From the NCBI GenBank assembly GCA_944472155.2, contig OX235271.1:91091256-91155255 (forward strand): a stretch of DNA of 64,000 nucleotides, read 5' to 3'. Position 1 is the first letter of the stretch; the number at the start of each line of letters is the position of its first letter. The stretch is from Trichobilharzia szidati (Eukaryota > Platyhelminthes > Trematoda > Strigeidida > Schistosomatidae). A program made the position numbers and the translations under genes. This document shows positions 1 to 10,375 of the stretch, one piece after another. The notes beneath the pieces are model-generated. The model was not told the origin of the DNA. It saw only the letters and a list, made by a program, of their open reading frames with translations, and did not search any database.

Positions 1-433
1 TAATGACCACACACAATGGAAAATTTCGTCATTACGTTCTCAGATGAAAATATCCAGTTCCTAAGGCTAGAAAAGACTGATAGCCACTTCCTTTTGAACG
101 CATAAATTGGGTTTCAGGTGCCTGATGGAGATTGCTTCGGCAAACGTAAGGAGAATTGAACTCTTTTGCCTACTGATAATTTTGAACGACGTTGCAACGT
201 CCACCTCATGACCCGTGTCAAGGAGATGTCTGGCGATGCCAATATTTAAAGCATTTGTTCCTTTTAGACATAAGCATTTTGGTGCATGTTCAGAAAATTG
301 GAGATATGCCCTTCTTTCTGTTCTTACGACGTAACTGCTCCGGCAGATACATGTAAATTTGTATTCACAGTTGGAGGTGGATATTTTCATCTGATAACGT
401 AATGACGAAATTTTCCATTGTGTGTGGTCATTA
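1..433. repeat. 55 bp inverted repeat (1-55 / 379-433) around a PLE endonuclease fragment
   Basis: Bases 1-55 are the reverse complement of 379-433, with one mismatch near base 40. The repeat begins TAATGACCACACACAATGG at 1 and ends CCATTGTGTGTGGTCATTA at 433. Both copies lie in the Penelope-like reading frame just before the zinc-binding cysteines, so part of the element is present in both orientations. The first copy touches the window edge, so the true repeat may be longer. PLEs are known for partial inverted copies of themselves, and a second, clearer example lies at 38105-39749. Confidence 0.8.
60..433 (-). pseudogene. Penelope-like element, GIY-YIG endonuclease fragment
   Basis: The open frame at 67-486 on the minus strand carries the C-terminal endonuclease of a Penelope-like retroelement. 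Visible motifs in order are NCEYKFTCICRSSYV (the cysteine pair and the degenerate GIY-YIG half), RTERRAYLQFSEH, ARHLLDTGHEVDVATSFKII, and FAEAISIRHLKPNLCVQKE, which holds the catalytic Glu region. The same motif order occurs in the copy at 10715-11680. The YIG is replaced by YVV and there is no reverse transcriptase part, so it is a dead 5'-truncated fragment. The first 18 residues of the frame are not PLE-like. It lies outside or at the edge of the left palindrome arm and has no mirror copy. Confidence 0.85.
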
Positions 434-519
434 TTGTTCGAGATGAATTGTTTGTTATTACATATATTATTATTGTATGAATACATTGATTGATTTTTGT
501 TTAAAAATGAACTCTGTGC

Positions 520-650
520 AAGTATGTTAAAACTGTTTTTGTAGATATACTTGATAATGACTATTGCCGATAAGCAGTTGATGAGCAGCTAACGAAATAA
601 ATGATGGTATCATTTAATTCTGCAAAACTGTTGTTATTGCTTTATTCAGA
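520..650 (+). repeat. PLE 3'-tail-like sequence
   Basis: The stretch around 590-615, containing GCTAACGAAATAAATGATGG, resembles the 3' tail of the PLE at 27.3-28.2 kb, which has GCTCACGAAATAAATCATAG near 28160, in the same plus orientation. The neighbouring endonuclease fragment (60-433) is on the minus strand, so tail and coding part point in opposite directions. The match is short and partly AT-rich, so this is tentative. Confidence 0.35.
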
Positions 651-699
651 TTCTAATTTCTGTTAATTTTAATCATGAAGCTGATCAGCAATGAGCACG

Positions 700-1665
700 C
701 CTTGTAATCTGAGAGTGCTGGGTGCGTGCTGCTAGAGAGTCGCAAACAAGAATACTAACAAGTTTATACAGGAAGATGAATCATTATGAGTAGAGAGACT
801 GTCGTTCGGTGAAATGCATGGGAACAGACTTCTGTGCTTTCAGTGATTTGGTGATTGGAGGCAGCGTGTACAAGCTCAAGGATATACAAAAGTCAACAGG
901 GATTCCACCTGACGGACAAATCAAAAAGCAGATAGATTCAAGCTCAGTGTTGCTCCAGAAAGTGAAGACCCAGTCTGTTGAATACGAATTAAAGAATGGG
1001 AGCAGATGTGGGCCCAGACCATCATCCAGTTCAAGGAACCCACCTTCAAGGTGAGACTGAAATCCTTCAGAACAACTGGATACAGGCCACTGTAATTCAA
1101 GTTCAACATTCACAAAGTGAATGATGCAACTACAAATGACAACTTCTCTGCGGCCATCACAGCAGAATCAAAGAAGCTACTTGGTACTAGTGGGGAAGCC
1201 TGTGCGGAAGAATATTTGAACTCTCTGAAGGTGATGTTCAAGGAAACATGTGCAACCATTTTACGAAGAAAGAAGAGGCGAGAAAAGGAATAGCTCTCAA
1301 CGAACGCCTACCAGGAAGCCAATCGAAGAGGGCAGGGTGGTGAAAATTTAGATGATTCAATTCAAATATGGACAATAGGAGAAGCTGAGTTCAATGTACA
1401 CTGAACTGAATAAAGGAGTTAAGAAGAGAGCCAGGAAAGACAAAAGACAATTCTACGACACACTGACCAGCAATTGAAGATGAACCAGTAGTCCGCAGGT
1501 AATAAAGACCTTAGAATATTTTATCAAATAACCAAGTCTTTATCCGGGAGGAGATCATCCTAGATGATGAAACCAATAAAAGATGTTCAAGGGAATCTGA
1601 TTACCAAGGAGGAGAATTAAATAAACCATTGGGATGATCACTTCAAAGGAATCTGGAGTCGAGGT
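700..1665 (+). pseudogene. RTE-type non-LTR retrotransposon, endonuclease end and linker fragment
   Basis: Several plus-strand frames, broken by frameshifts, give the middle of an RTE polyprotein. First comes the AP-endonuclease C-terminus (LVIGGSVYKLKDIQKST, degenerate GSRCGPRPSSS for the usual GADIGSDHHLV). Next is the linker (VRLKSFRTTGYRPL, ATILRRKKRREKE, ELNKGVKKRARKDKRQFYDT). It ends at QGNLITKEEN and a WDDHF motif just before the reverse transcriptase. The mirror copy is at 61570-62950, and both end at the same junction (ATCTGGAGTCG), so the insertion predates the inverted duplication. In the left copy the 5' part is cut off near 700, next to the PLE remnant. Frameshifts and stops make it non-coding. 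Confidence 0.8.
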
Positions 1666-1669
1666 TTAG

Positions 1670-2200
1670 ATCAGCGTTATTAGTTAGCTCTAGGATCAGG
1701 GTAAGTATCACGAGTTAGAGTAATGTAGAATCATCCTACCAAGAAGTTGAAACATTTAAATGTATCAGTTATTGAAGAATTCACAGGATCTTACATTCCT
1801 TTATTTGGACTGTTTTATCACATTCATTTGGTGGATGGCAAAGTTTATCTTCACCAAATTTATTTCCTCTGTTTTGTCTCTTTAAAAAAATACACGACAT
1901 CTAAAAAGGGAAGCTAGATAAGCGCACCCTTGCACTGTGTGTTTGGACGTGAATGATACGGCTATTAAGTTCAAAACAATGTCCTTGGTGAATTACTAAT
2001 CAATTCAATTTTTTAGTAACTTATATAATTGTAAAGTAGTTATGAAAAAGATGAAATATCATTTCACAGTAATCCCCGCCTCATCTAAATTTGTATCTAT
2101 ACAGAGGCTGAGAATAATTTTTTCAACTCATAGATTTCCTGGTTAATGACACCGTAAACCTATTTGTAGTTTTATCCAGTATTATTATTATAACTGGCGT
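1670..2200. other. Palindrome-arm sequence without a recognisable element
   Basis: No coding frame or repeat family is recognised. The stretch 1800-2160 matches the reverse complement of about 61060-61450, with clearly more differences than in the inner arm but collinear. Confidence 0.6.
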
Positions 2201-2204
2201 GGTT

Positions 2205-2680
2205 TACAACGGAGTCAATGCTTCAATGGTAGGATGCTCTGCAGCCACAGGAGGCACAGATTTGTTCTCCGACCGATGTATTCTTTAACCTAGTCTAGCC
2301 GATAGTAAGCCCAGATTAAATGATAAGTTGGCAGTAAGGCTAGAGATTTCACTAAGTAAAAACATTATCGTAACTGAAATATCAAAGACTGAGGTTATGT
2401 TTTTCACTCAGAACGCAAGAAATGCAAAAAATGGTTCGCGATGACACGGTATTTTCACCTATTCACGTTTCAAAAGTAGTTTGTTATGTACAACGGTAGT
2501 ATAGTAACCGCTCCAACTCAGATGTCTCTTTCTCGTCCTTTGAAATGGAAATTCGAAAATACTGGCGCAGGTTGTCGAGTCATTCATTTTGCATGCACTA
2601 CATATGATTTGATGACCATTATTGTATCAAATAAACGGACATCGATTTACCCTTCACTGTGCAGCTATAGTTGTACGGCT
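2205..2680 (+). mobile_element. tRNA-headed SINE with RTE-like 3' motif (Gly-tRNA-like), left copy
   Basis: The segment starts with a tRNA-like head, CAATGCTTCAATGGTAGGATG (2215-2235), which resembles the D-arm and A box of a glycine tRNA (GGTTCAGTGGTAGAAT). A degenerate B-box region follows near 2260 (TTTGTTCTCCGACC). The body contains the phrase TAGCCGATAGTAAGCCCAG, and near 2397-2412 a motif (ATGTTTTTCACTCAGAAC) that resembles the 3' end of the RTE fragments here. The mirror copy at 60530-61005 is better preserved. It is a SINE relic, not a tRNA gene, because the anticodon and T arms do not fold. Confidence 0.6.
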
Positions 2681-2699
2681 TAAAGTTTTTATAACCTTG

Positions 2700-5285
2700 G
2701 TTATTTTTATTCAATATAAATTGTGATCATTGTTGTCTGAGAACGCACAAACTTATATTACACTTTCGTAGCTTATACTCAGTTAGCCTTTTGCTCTGAT
2801 CATCTTGCTGGAATAATTATTCCACCAAATATCAAACTGTTAATTACAAGCTGTGGTCTACCGTTCATTTATCCTAGAATTTCCATTCCTGCATAGGTGA
2901 ATACTGAAATGAAGTAAGTATTTGCACCAAAAGCAGATACAAAAAGTATAAAATATTTCAATTGAGTACATAAGAAACAAACTCATGATTTTCAGTGGTC
3001 GTCACAAAGACAGTGAAGAGGATTTTAATTTGTTTACACTGAGCACTACCTGAAATTTGTACAATACTGAGAATTACAAACACTAAATAACTTAGTTGGC
3101 GCATATTTGATGTGCGGAGAAAAATTCCATAGTAAGTTCATCTTGTTTCCACTAAATGTCTTTTTTCATTATAAAACTGTATCAGTGGGGTAACCGGTTG
3201 CATATCACAACATTAATACTCACATTTGTGTGCGAAACCTGAAACTTGACGTCTTTTCATAAATCTTCCGAAAAGCACACAGCTCCTCAATAAATTCCAC
3301 TACCTTTTTAACATCATTTCACTTATTCATTCTGTGTTTTTAGGCTTCAGTATAAAACTACACTCTCAGGAATACAACACTTCACCATCATCCAATTTCG
3401 GCTGGCTTAATTCGTGTATTTCGATTTAAGATGACTCTAAAACGAAGTTATAAAGCTGTTTCACTGTTCACTATGCAATGATGAATAGGGAATTCAGTTG
3501 AAAACACCAGTAGGAAGAATTGGACGGGATCACTAGATACCATATCATTTAATTTCTTTTAATTCATTGAATCACAGATATTATTTCCCAAATCATGTTA
3601 GTTGTTCAAATATTACATTATATGTTATATTAACGACTGCTGTAAAAATATACATCAAGTGGTTTTTAAAAGGATTTATTCTCTCAAGCGTTGTAAAAAC
3701 CCACTCATTTTATCAACTTTCTTATACTTACAGCTTGTTTCACTCTCTTGCAATAAATACTCTAGACATTACATCATACACAGATTTAAGTTAACTTGTG
3801 ACCCACAGATGACGTCATGCCAACGACGCTCATTTGAATTCTTTGTGATTCAAACAAAATAAATTCAACCCACAGAAATATGTGAAGCAAAGTTTAGTAG
3901 AGAGATTACCAAACTGTAGATTGTCTAACGTTACCAGGAAAGTGACGTTTTATGTCGAAAATTATGACAGGTATTATTGAGAGTCTTGTGAAGCTGTACT
4001 TTTCAGAAACAACTGTATCCACCTATTTATTAAACAACGGAATAATAAGAAATGAAAGTCTGGTTTACTGAGATTTTTCTAATACTCATTAATGATTAAT
4101 TTTGGTAGAACAACACCACATAATTCACTCATATACTGAAATCTGTACAAACATATTTACTGGGGTGTAACCGAATCGATTAGTTATTCAAGACAGATTT
4201 CAGCGACACAGTCAAAGAAGCGGAATTCTGGAAAGAGAATTTATAGTGTGTAAATATTACTGAATTTGATTATGGTGAAACCACTGAGCTTCGGCTAAAT
4301 ATGCTCAGTCTTTTTTCGTCACCACAACAGTGAAGTCTCATGCTATATTCTTGCTGCTTTAGTCTTACATTTTTAAAATTCTTCATGTTTTCAAAACTGT
4401 CGAAGCGGTTCTCCGCTCACTGACAGAAAAATGACCCCATAAATTGTGTTTCATCTGAAGATCCGCCGTGAGCAATTACTCGTCGACTATTTAGTCAACT
4501 TCCTTGCAGTCACTTGTTTATCGTTTGTTTAAATTGAGACAGAAGTAGAGACCACTTAATAGACTCCGATCTCTGATCCAATGGTTATGGACATTTCATG
4601 ACCAAGGTCTGATAACACTACACAATTCTCAATCACGCCTACTGCTCTGCATTTTATGTTGTCCAACAGAAGTATTTCCATATTATGTGAAAACAATTCG
4701 AAAATTATGTACACAAACTGGAGACCAGAAGTTGACTAATTTAGTTGTCTCGTCCCAAGTGTCTCCTCTATATATTAGGATATATCATGTTTTACTTCCA
4801 AATGCTGACTAAAATCAATTGTCAAGAATATAGTCTAAATAAATCAACGACGTGAGATTCGTCAAAAGCAAGTGCAAAAATTTCAAAATGAGAATTTAGG
4901 TACATTAGTTCTAATAATAAGTAAAACAAAAATTATTAGGACGGGAGGTTTGAAAGCTGATTTATTAAACTGGAAGTGTGAAATATAGACAGAAGAAAAC
5001 AGGGTCCTAACCCATAAAACACGCCACAATAGTTACTAAACAAATGAATGACTATTCGAAATGGAAGTGAGTTTCCAGACGCATATGTGCCTAAAACTGT
5101 AAGAATGAAAAAAGTGACAGTAAATTTATCACAGTTAGTTCTTACTTAGTCATAAGAATGTTTAAAACAAGTATTACTTTATTGTAGGCCAGCTAGTTCC
5201 TCAATCTGATTATTAGCAGTAATTTATGCTAGAAACATCATCCGGTTGATAATACTGCATCCCTGCGGGATATTCAAAATAAACT
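2700..5285. other. Palindrome-arm sequence, no gene recognised
   Basis: AT-rich sequence collinear with 57930-60510 in reverse complement. The short frames here (for example 3567-3862) differ between arms by frameshifts, so they are not conserved as proteins. No repeat family is recognised. Confidence 0.6.
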
Positions 5286-5289
5286 TATC

Positions 5290-5935
5290 TAATATGGAGA
5301 ACCAACAAATTGACAAAAGAGTCGGTTGGTGAAGACAGGATTTCAAACGAACGTACAGAAGACATAAGGGATGAGGTTACCAATTAACAACAACAACAAC
5401 AAGTACCAGTCACCATCAAGGAGAGAAATTTAAGGGAAGTCACTGCTGTTACTTATCTAGGTATCATTCTTTCAACATTTACATTTTGAAAACTAAATTC
5501 GAGTCAGTGCTTCCATTTTGGCTGAAAGACTTGTCAGGCACATCACGAAGAGCAATTCCAACAAGTTGCTGCAGACTCCATTCAACAGCTGCCGTCAATG
5601 ACTCGATCCTGAAGATTAAATAACCAGAAAGGATTAGAAACATGAAACTCTGCTAACAAATTAACTAAGAAACTCTTACCCAAAAAATATGCAAAACGAA
5701 ATGTAGATTGATCTGGCATACAGTGGAAATACCATTGAGTGACATCGCCTGCCAGGCACTCATGGCGAACTCGGATGGAAAATGGTGAGTGAAGTGTTCG
5801 AGGATGACATGGAGAAGATGAGAGTGTATGAACAACAGTGGGAGTCAACTAAGTGGAACTTCAGAAAATGGGATGAAATGGAGATGTACTATTGAGTCCT
5901 CATGTTCAGCAGCTTCATATTATCTGATTCGCTCC
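5290..5935 (+). pseudogene. RTE retrotransposon, reverse transcriptase C-terminal fragment (left copy)
   Basis: Broken plus-strand frames give the 3' part of an RTE reverse transcriptase. First is the region after the catalytic FADD motif (VGEDRISNERTEDI, then VPVTIKERNLREVTAVTYLG, matching the family's typical EEVxxFTYLGS). After frameshifts comes the WIWHTVEIPLSDIA-like stretch, which corresponds to the family's RWIGHTLR region. A run of AAC triplets at 5386-5402 sits inside it. The mirror copy is at 57290-57920. Present in both arms, therefore older than the duplication. Confidence 0.7.
5386..5402 (+). repeat. (AAC)n microsatellite
   Basis: Five consecutive AAC triplets plus two bases. 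The mirror site in the right arm has GTT triplets near 57812-57826. It lies within the RTE fragment and encodes a run of Gln in its frame. Confidence 0.85.
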
Positions 5936-6651
5936 AGAGTTAGAAGACTACTAAAGGCACCCAGATTACGTATTATTCATCAAACTAGTTGCCACAGAAT
6001 CAATGTCTACAAAAGAAGTATGCTTTAGTGTTGGTTAGACACAAGGGTTGCAACAGTTATCACTTATCAGTTGTAGTGAGCACTAACCAAAGAATAATGT
6101 AGAGAAAATAGTCTCTGCATTACACCGACCTTCTCATGTTACATCTTAAAGTTCTGTTATCTTGACAGTCCATCTGTCATCAAAATGCATAATCACTTTA
6201 GTCTACTAGAATACGCTTTAGAAATAATTCCTGTTATTTCTTTTTCACCTTGAAAAAAAATTAATCTTCCTGCATCTATCGAATCTCCAATTTTATCCAC
6301 ATTTAAAAAAGAGTAGAGATTTGTCTTTTGTGAACTGATCTATTAGGAAATGAATCAAGAATTACGAGTTTCGAAACATTCTCCGTTGAAAAACTGCGTG
6401 CATGAATGATTTCTTAAATTGTCTGAAGTATTTTTTTGTCTGAGTAATTTTTCTTCGCGTAAATAAAAATTGCAATCATTTCTAACAACCACTTTTTGTC
6501 AGTCAAAGGTCCTTTGCACTGGTTTCACAGTGGTGAAATTCATGAACGAAGGATACTTCAACACTTATGTTATTTTTATCTCATTTTGAAATTATAATAT
6601 TTATGGAAGTTTATAAGTAGTGCCGCTTTAAATGAAATAAAAATATTTCCC

Positions 6652-6861
6652 TTGAAATCAAAACAAATGTACTTAGAGAAACTACGTCTTTATCATAAAT
6701 ACGCACTGTTAGTTAAACGTTATCGTCTTCTTGGGAAACTCTTCCCAATCAATCATGAATTTATGGTCATCGACGAAAACATTTATCAGAACTTTGAGAA
6801 CATTTATATTTCTATGAAAATTGCCGCAAGTGAATTAATTAAAAATCTCAATAAGCTCTAA
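6652..6861 (+). other. Exon-like open frame shared by both arms (unrecognised)
   Basis: A 69-codon frame ends at a TAA at 6859-6861 and is open in both arms (mirror 56399-56608). The peptide is protein-like and hydrophilic (HKYALLVKRYRLLGKLFPIN, FMVIDENIYQNFENIYIS) and could be the last exon of a gene, but I recognise no family. Of about 10 base differences between the arms, all those I could place change an amino acid. That argues against purifying selection on both copies. Probably a dead exon or a chance frame. Confidence 0.3.
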
Positions 6862-7034
6862 ATACTTGAGACATAAATGGAAATCCACTTGTCTACAATG
6901 ATGTGGTTGCGTAGTTACACTTCAGACTCTCATTGATAATGTAACTCAAAATATGACTGTCGTTTTAGGCGAATATGACTGTAAGAGAGGTAATTATTAA
7001 TATCTAAGCGATGAGTTGTCAGTATAATTTTATT

Positions 7035-7460
7035 ATTATTCCTATGTGTTGTGCGTGGAAAATGAAGCTTCAACAGTGCATCTTCATCTCAAACTGTACA
7101 CTGCAGTCCTCTCTAGCTGGCTTTTAGAGTGTCCACAAACTCTCATCTCTTCTTCACACGAACTCCTGCACGTCAACATCGAACAACCAACTCGTCGTTT
7201 CCCATTCGGGCTCCACTCGAGGGCTAGCCTGGCACGTGACACTACTGAACAGTTTCCTCAGAGTGTGTCTAATCCATCTCCATTTCCCTCTTCATATTTT
7301 TTGGGCAAGAGGTTCTTAGTCGGTTAGTAGTCAGAGATCCCTGTAATTAACCCATTGTGGCTAGTCGTCTGATCTTCAATATGGAGGAAAGACGCTTGTT
7401 GATAAAAGTAGTGACAGTGGTCGTCAAAAGACGTATTACCCAAGATAAGATTTCTGTTTC
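7035..7460 (-). pseudogene. RTE retrotransposon 3' end fragment (left copy)
   Basis: Read on the minus strand, this is the last part of an RTE polyprotein: EPLAQKIREGKWRWIGHTLR-like motifs across frameshifts, then RVEPEWE, then the SWRGLQCTV region, ending in a tail with TTCATTTTCCACGC (compare the family end ATGTTCCACTCGGAAT). Stops and frameshifts break the frame. The mirror copy, plus strand, is at 55860-56225. Both copies end in an (A/T)AATAAT-rich tail next to the 3' end. Confidence 0.75.
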
Positions 7461-7469
7461 ATTCTTCCC

Positions 7470-8220
7470 TAGGTCATACCACATAAAAATGGTTTTCCTT
7501 TCCACCATCTAACTCAATACTGAAAATTAAACTTCGTTCTGTTCAAATTATTAATCATGTTTTCTAATATCATAATGAAAATTAGTGATGTGTAAAAAGT
7601 GTTCTAGGTGTTGCAGCACACTATACTCAAATCAGTGTATCAGCTAAAAACACTTTGATTTACACATCATAATAGAGATGTACATATCATCATAAATAGG
7701 TAATTAGTAATTACGTCTTACGAATAAATGCTTAAAAGTGAATTGTATTCTTATATGCAGGGTTTTCTGTCATTATATACACTGAAAAGTTCAGCGAACT
7801 AATTTTCGGAAGTCGAACTCCTATGGGAAGGATACCACTCACTCATTGGTTAGGCTAATCCTTAATATTTGTAAAATGTAGGGCACCAGAGACTTTCGAA
7901 TAAAATACCCTGAATAAAGTATATGAATGCAGAAATGACAAAGGCGTGAGTATTACTCCAAGCTGTTGATATTTGCTCTTGATATACTACTCTTGCTATT
8001 AAAAATAAGTTATTTGAAACGGATTATTCATTTTGTAGGTTTTAAGCCACATTTATTGAGTGAGGTCTGATGCTGCTACCCAGTGTGTAACCTATGATTT
8101 GAATGTCGAGTGCTGAGACCAGTGGATCATATCTCCACTCTGATGAACATCTGTTTATGTATCGCTGAAAAACCTATTTATTGTGATCCTATATAGAGAT
8201 ATAATTTTAATCTGTATCAT
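7470..8220. other. Palindrome-arm sequence, no gene recognised
   Basis: Collinear with about 55070-55860 in reverse complement. No coding or repeat family is recognised. Confidence 0.55.
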
Positions 8221-8224
8221 CAGT

Positions 8225-8440
8225 GTTTGTTCAATGTTAGTGTGCTCGCCAATCACGCATGTGGTCCTGGTCTGGTTCTCAACCAATGCATTCCGATACC
8301 TCTTTAACAATTTAGTGAACCCTGTGAAGAGTCAAAGTTAGGTGTGAGGCTAGCAATTGCACCACGTAAAATCTAACACTATCACTACTGAAACTTTAAG
8401 ACTTAGACCCTGGAGTCATATGTTCTTCTCGGAACGCCAA
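8225..8440 (+). mobile_element. tRNA-headed SINE with RTE-like 3' end (left copy)
   Basis: The head is a decayed tRNA-like sequence with a B-box-like GTCTGGTTCTCAACC (8267-8281). The body has the family phrase GGTGTGAGGCTAGCAATTGC. The end, ATATGTTCTTCTCGGAACG (8419-8437), is nearly the same as the RTE 3' terminus seen at 45656-45673. The mirror copy at 54841-55065 keeps a better B box (GGTTCGATCGCC on the minus strand). Shared by both arms. Confidence 0.65.
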
Positions 8441-8599
8441 AGCAATGAATAGAAACATAACAGAAACAAACTCACTCCATGCACACATCAAACTGGATTC
8501 ATGAGTTGAATCTTGGAATATCGTGTAGCATGCTTTTCTATTTAAAATGAAAAGGGAAGTAGAGAGAGAACAATGGAAAACAAAAGCTTTCAAACATTA

Positions 8600-10060
8600 G
8601 AGGATAAAAATAATCTTTAATCATAAAAACGATTATTTCTCCTATATACTGTAGTTTTTAACAAAATATCTGAACTCATTTACCATCTCATGATGAAAGT
8701 AAATATTCAGTTTACGTTTTATGACAGAGGAATAACATTTAACAATCTCATCCAATCTGTTTACTAAATATGCAGTCTATCATTTACTTCTTTTGTTATC
8801 AAAGTAAGTTGGATACGCCCATAGAATCACCATGATTTATTCTGTTTTCTAGAAAAAATGAATAAATCTGTGAAAGACAATGAACTCACAAATCAACAAA
8901 TTTATAATGAAGATAGATATGTTGATATGATTTACTGCCAGTTACATAGTATGCATGATATCTCCAATGAAGCGTAATAATAGCTGTAATCTGTCACAAA
9001 CAGAGTTGTGTTTTTGTACTGTTGAAAACTGTAGATAAAACAACACCGCGAAGATGTTACAAAAGCTATGCTCATTTAGAAGAATTGTGGATGTTTCAAG
9101 TATACAGCTCATAGAATATTAAAATACCAAAATATTCAGTTAAGATAGAGGCCTCTTCCTTTATTTCAGAAAGCTTTGTCATTTAGAGTAAAGAAGATAG
9201 TAAAAGGCTGCTTTCTGTGTATCTGGTTTCATAGTGATTACAATGCTAAAGAATAAAGGCCTTTCAGTCTGTAGAAAATATCCTTAAGGTTACTCAATAG
9301 ACTTCTGAGTTACTCTGTCAAACTTTCTGAAGTGAACGGATAAGTTAGCTTCCTGTAATACTGTATCTAGAATGAAAGTTATCTGTAGAAATTGTTTTGA
9401 ATTTCTCATTGACACATTTTACTGGACGAAAATTCCTATTTTCATTTGACAAGTTGGCTCCTACCACAAACGCCACAACAGTGCCTAAAAACTACTGCAA
9501 CTTTACCTAGTTGACTAAAAAGCCTCCACGCACTGAGAATGCGAATACACTGATGTCACCAGTCTCTAATTGGACGCTACATCCTCCTCAGATTCTAATG
9601 CCGACCACCACCGGTCGAGTAACCGGAATCAAAATGACATTTTTAAATCATGTCTAAAACGCGTCAGGTTATCTAAAATCATGTACTGCTATGATTATTG
9701 TAAAAAGGTGTCTAATAACCTGTTCTCAGATTAGTAACGTTTACAATGATGCACAATAATGCCTATTAATTTTGCAATCTTATTTGTATATCATCTAAGG
9801 AATACATGAATTTGAGACAGTATTCCATACAGGAAAACAATATTTCATATTCGCACAATAAAGTTGCCATTTTTCTGTTCCTTTGTCTTTCATTCCGTAC
9901 TGAGTGAACATTAATTCAAAGAAGACCATTTCACATACACCTTTAGGAAACATGATGAAACTAAACAGTTGCAAACGCAAAACTGAATACATAAAGTCAA
10001 ACTTATTTGTTTTGTCATTCAAAATTCGTGTGATGCATATCATATCCATGTATATCACAT
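8600..10060. other. Palindrome-arm sequence, no gene recognised
   Basis: Collinear with about 53530-54700 in reverse complement. The left arm has about 150-200 bp more around 9170-9470 than the right. No gene or known repeat is recognised. Confidence 0.5.
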
Positions 10061-10065
10061 ATTCT

Positions 10066-10260
10066 TTTATTATGATTACTTTTTCATTGTAGTTTGACTC
10101 TACACAGTATTTCTGATACAAGTATGGAATTTTCAGCATGTGATATTGGTAGCCCAAATTTACAGGCCGACCATAGATATCGGGTGTGCGTCGGCAGGGG
10201 ATCGAACCCCGGACCATGTGCATGGTCGGCAAGAGTCCTAACCAATGTGCCACCGACGCA
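10066..10260 (-). mobile_element. tRNA-derived SINE, best-preserved tRNA head (left, shared copy)
   Basis: On the minus strand, 10259 down to 10188 is a 72 nt tRNA-like sequence. It has a perfect 7 bp acceptor stem (GCGTCGG with CCGACGC), an A box (TGGCACATTGG) and a canonical T arm and B box (CGGGGTTCGATCCCCTG). The anticodon-arm region is a near-perfect palindrome, GACCATGCACATGGTC. Downstream follows a body of about 100 bp (ATGGTCGGCC, TGGGCTACC, TTCCATACTTGTA) and an A-rich tail. The mirror copy is 53324-53520, and two further arm-specific copies are at 23445-23630 and about 50240-50440. The fused body and tail show it is a SINE, not a tRNA gene. Confidence 0.85.
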
Positions 10261-10375
10261 CAGTTGTTAAGCAGTTTATTTCCTCGTCATCTGACCGATG
10301 CTCAAAATGTCAAATCGAATGTAATATAAAGAGTGGTGCAGCTTGTGCCAAGGAAATAAGGCAATACCATTTTTA

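Noticed and set aside
3567..3862. Overlapping frames near 3.6 kb with a mirror frame at 59411-59605
   Set aside because: The frame shifts between arms, composition is AT-rich and no motif is present.
5386..5402. Coding polyglutamine tract
   Set aside because: A short AAC microsatellite inside a dead RTE fragment.
10188..10259. Functional tRNA gene
   Set aside because: The tRNA-like head is fused to a repeated body and A-rich tail and occurs in several truncated copies, and the anticodon arm is abnormal. It is a SINE.
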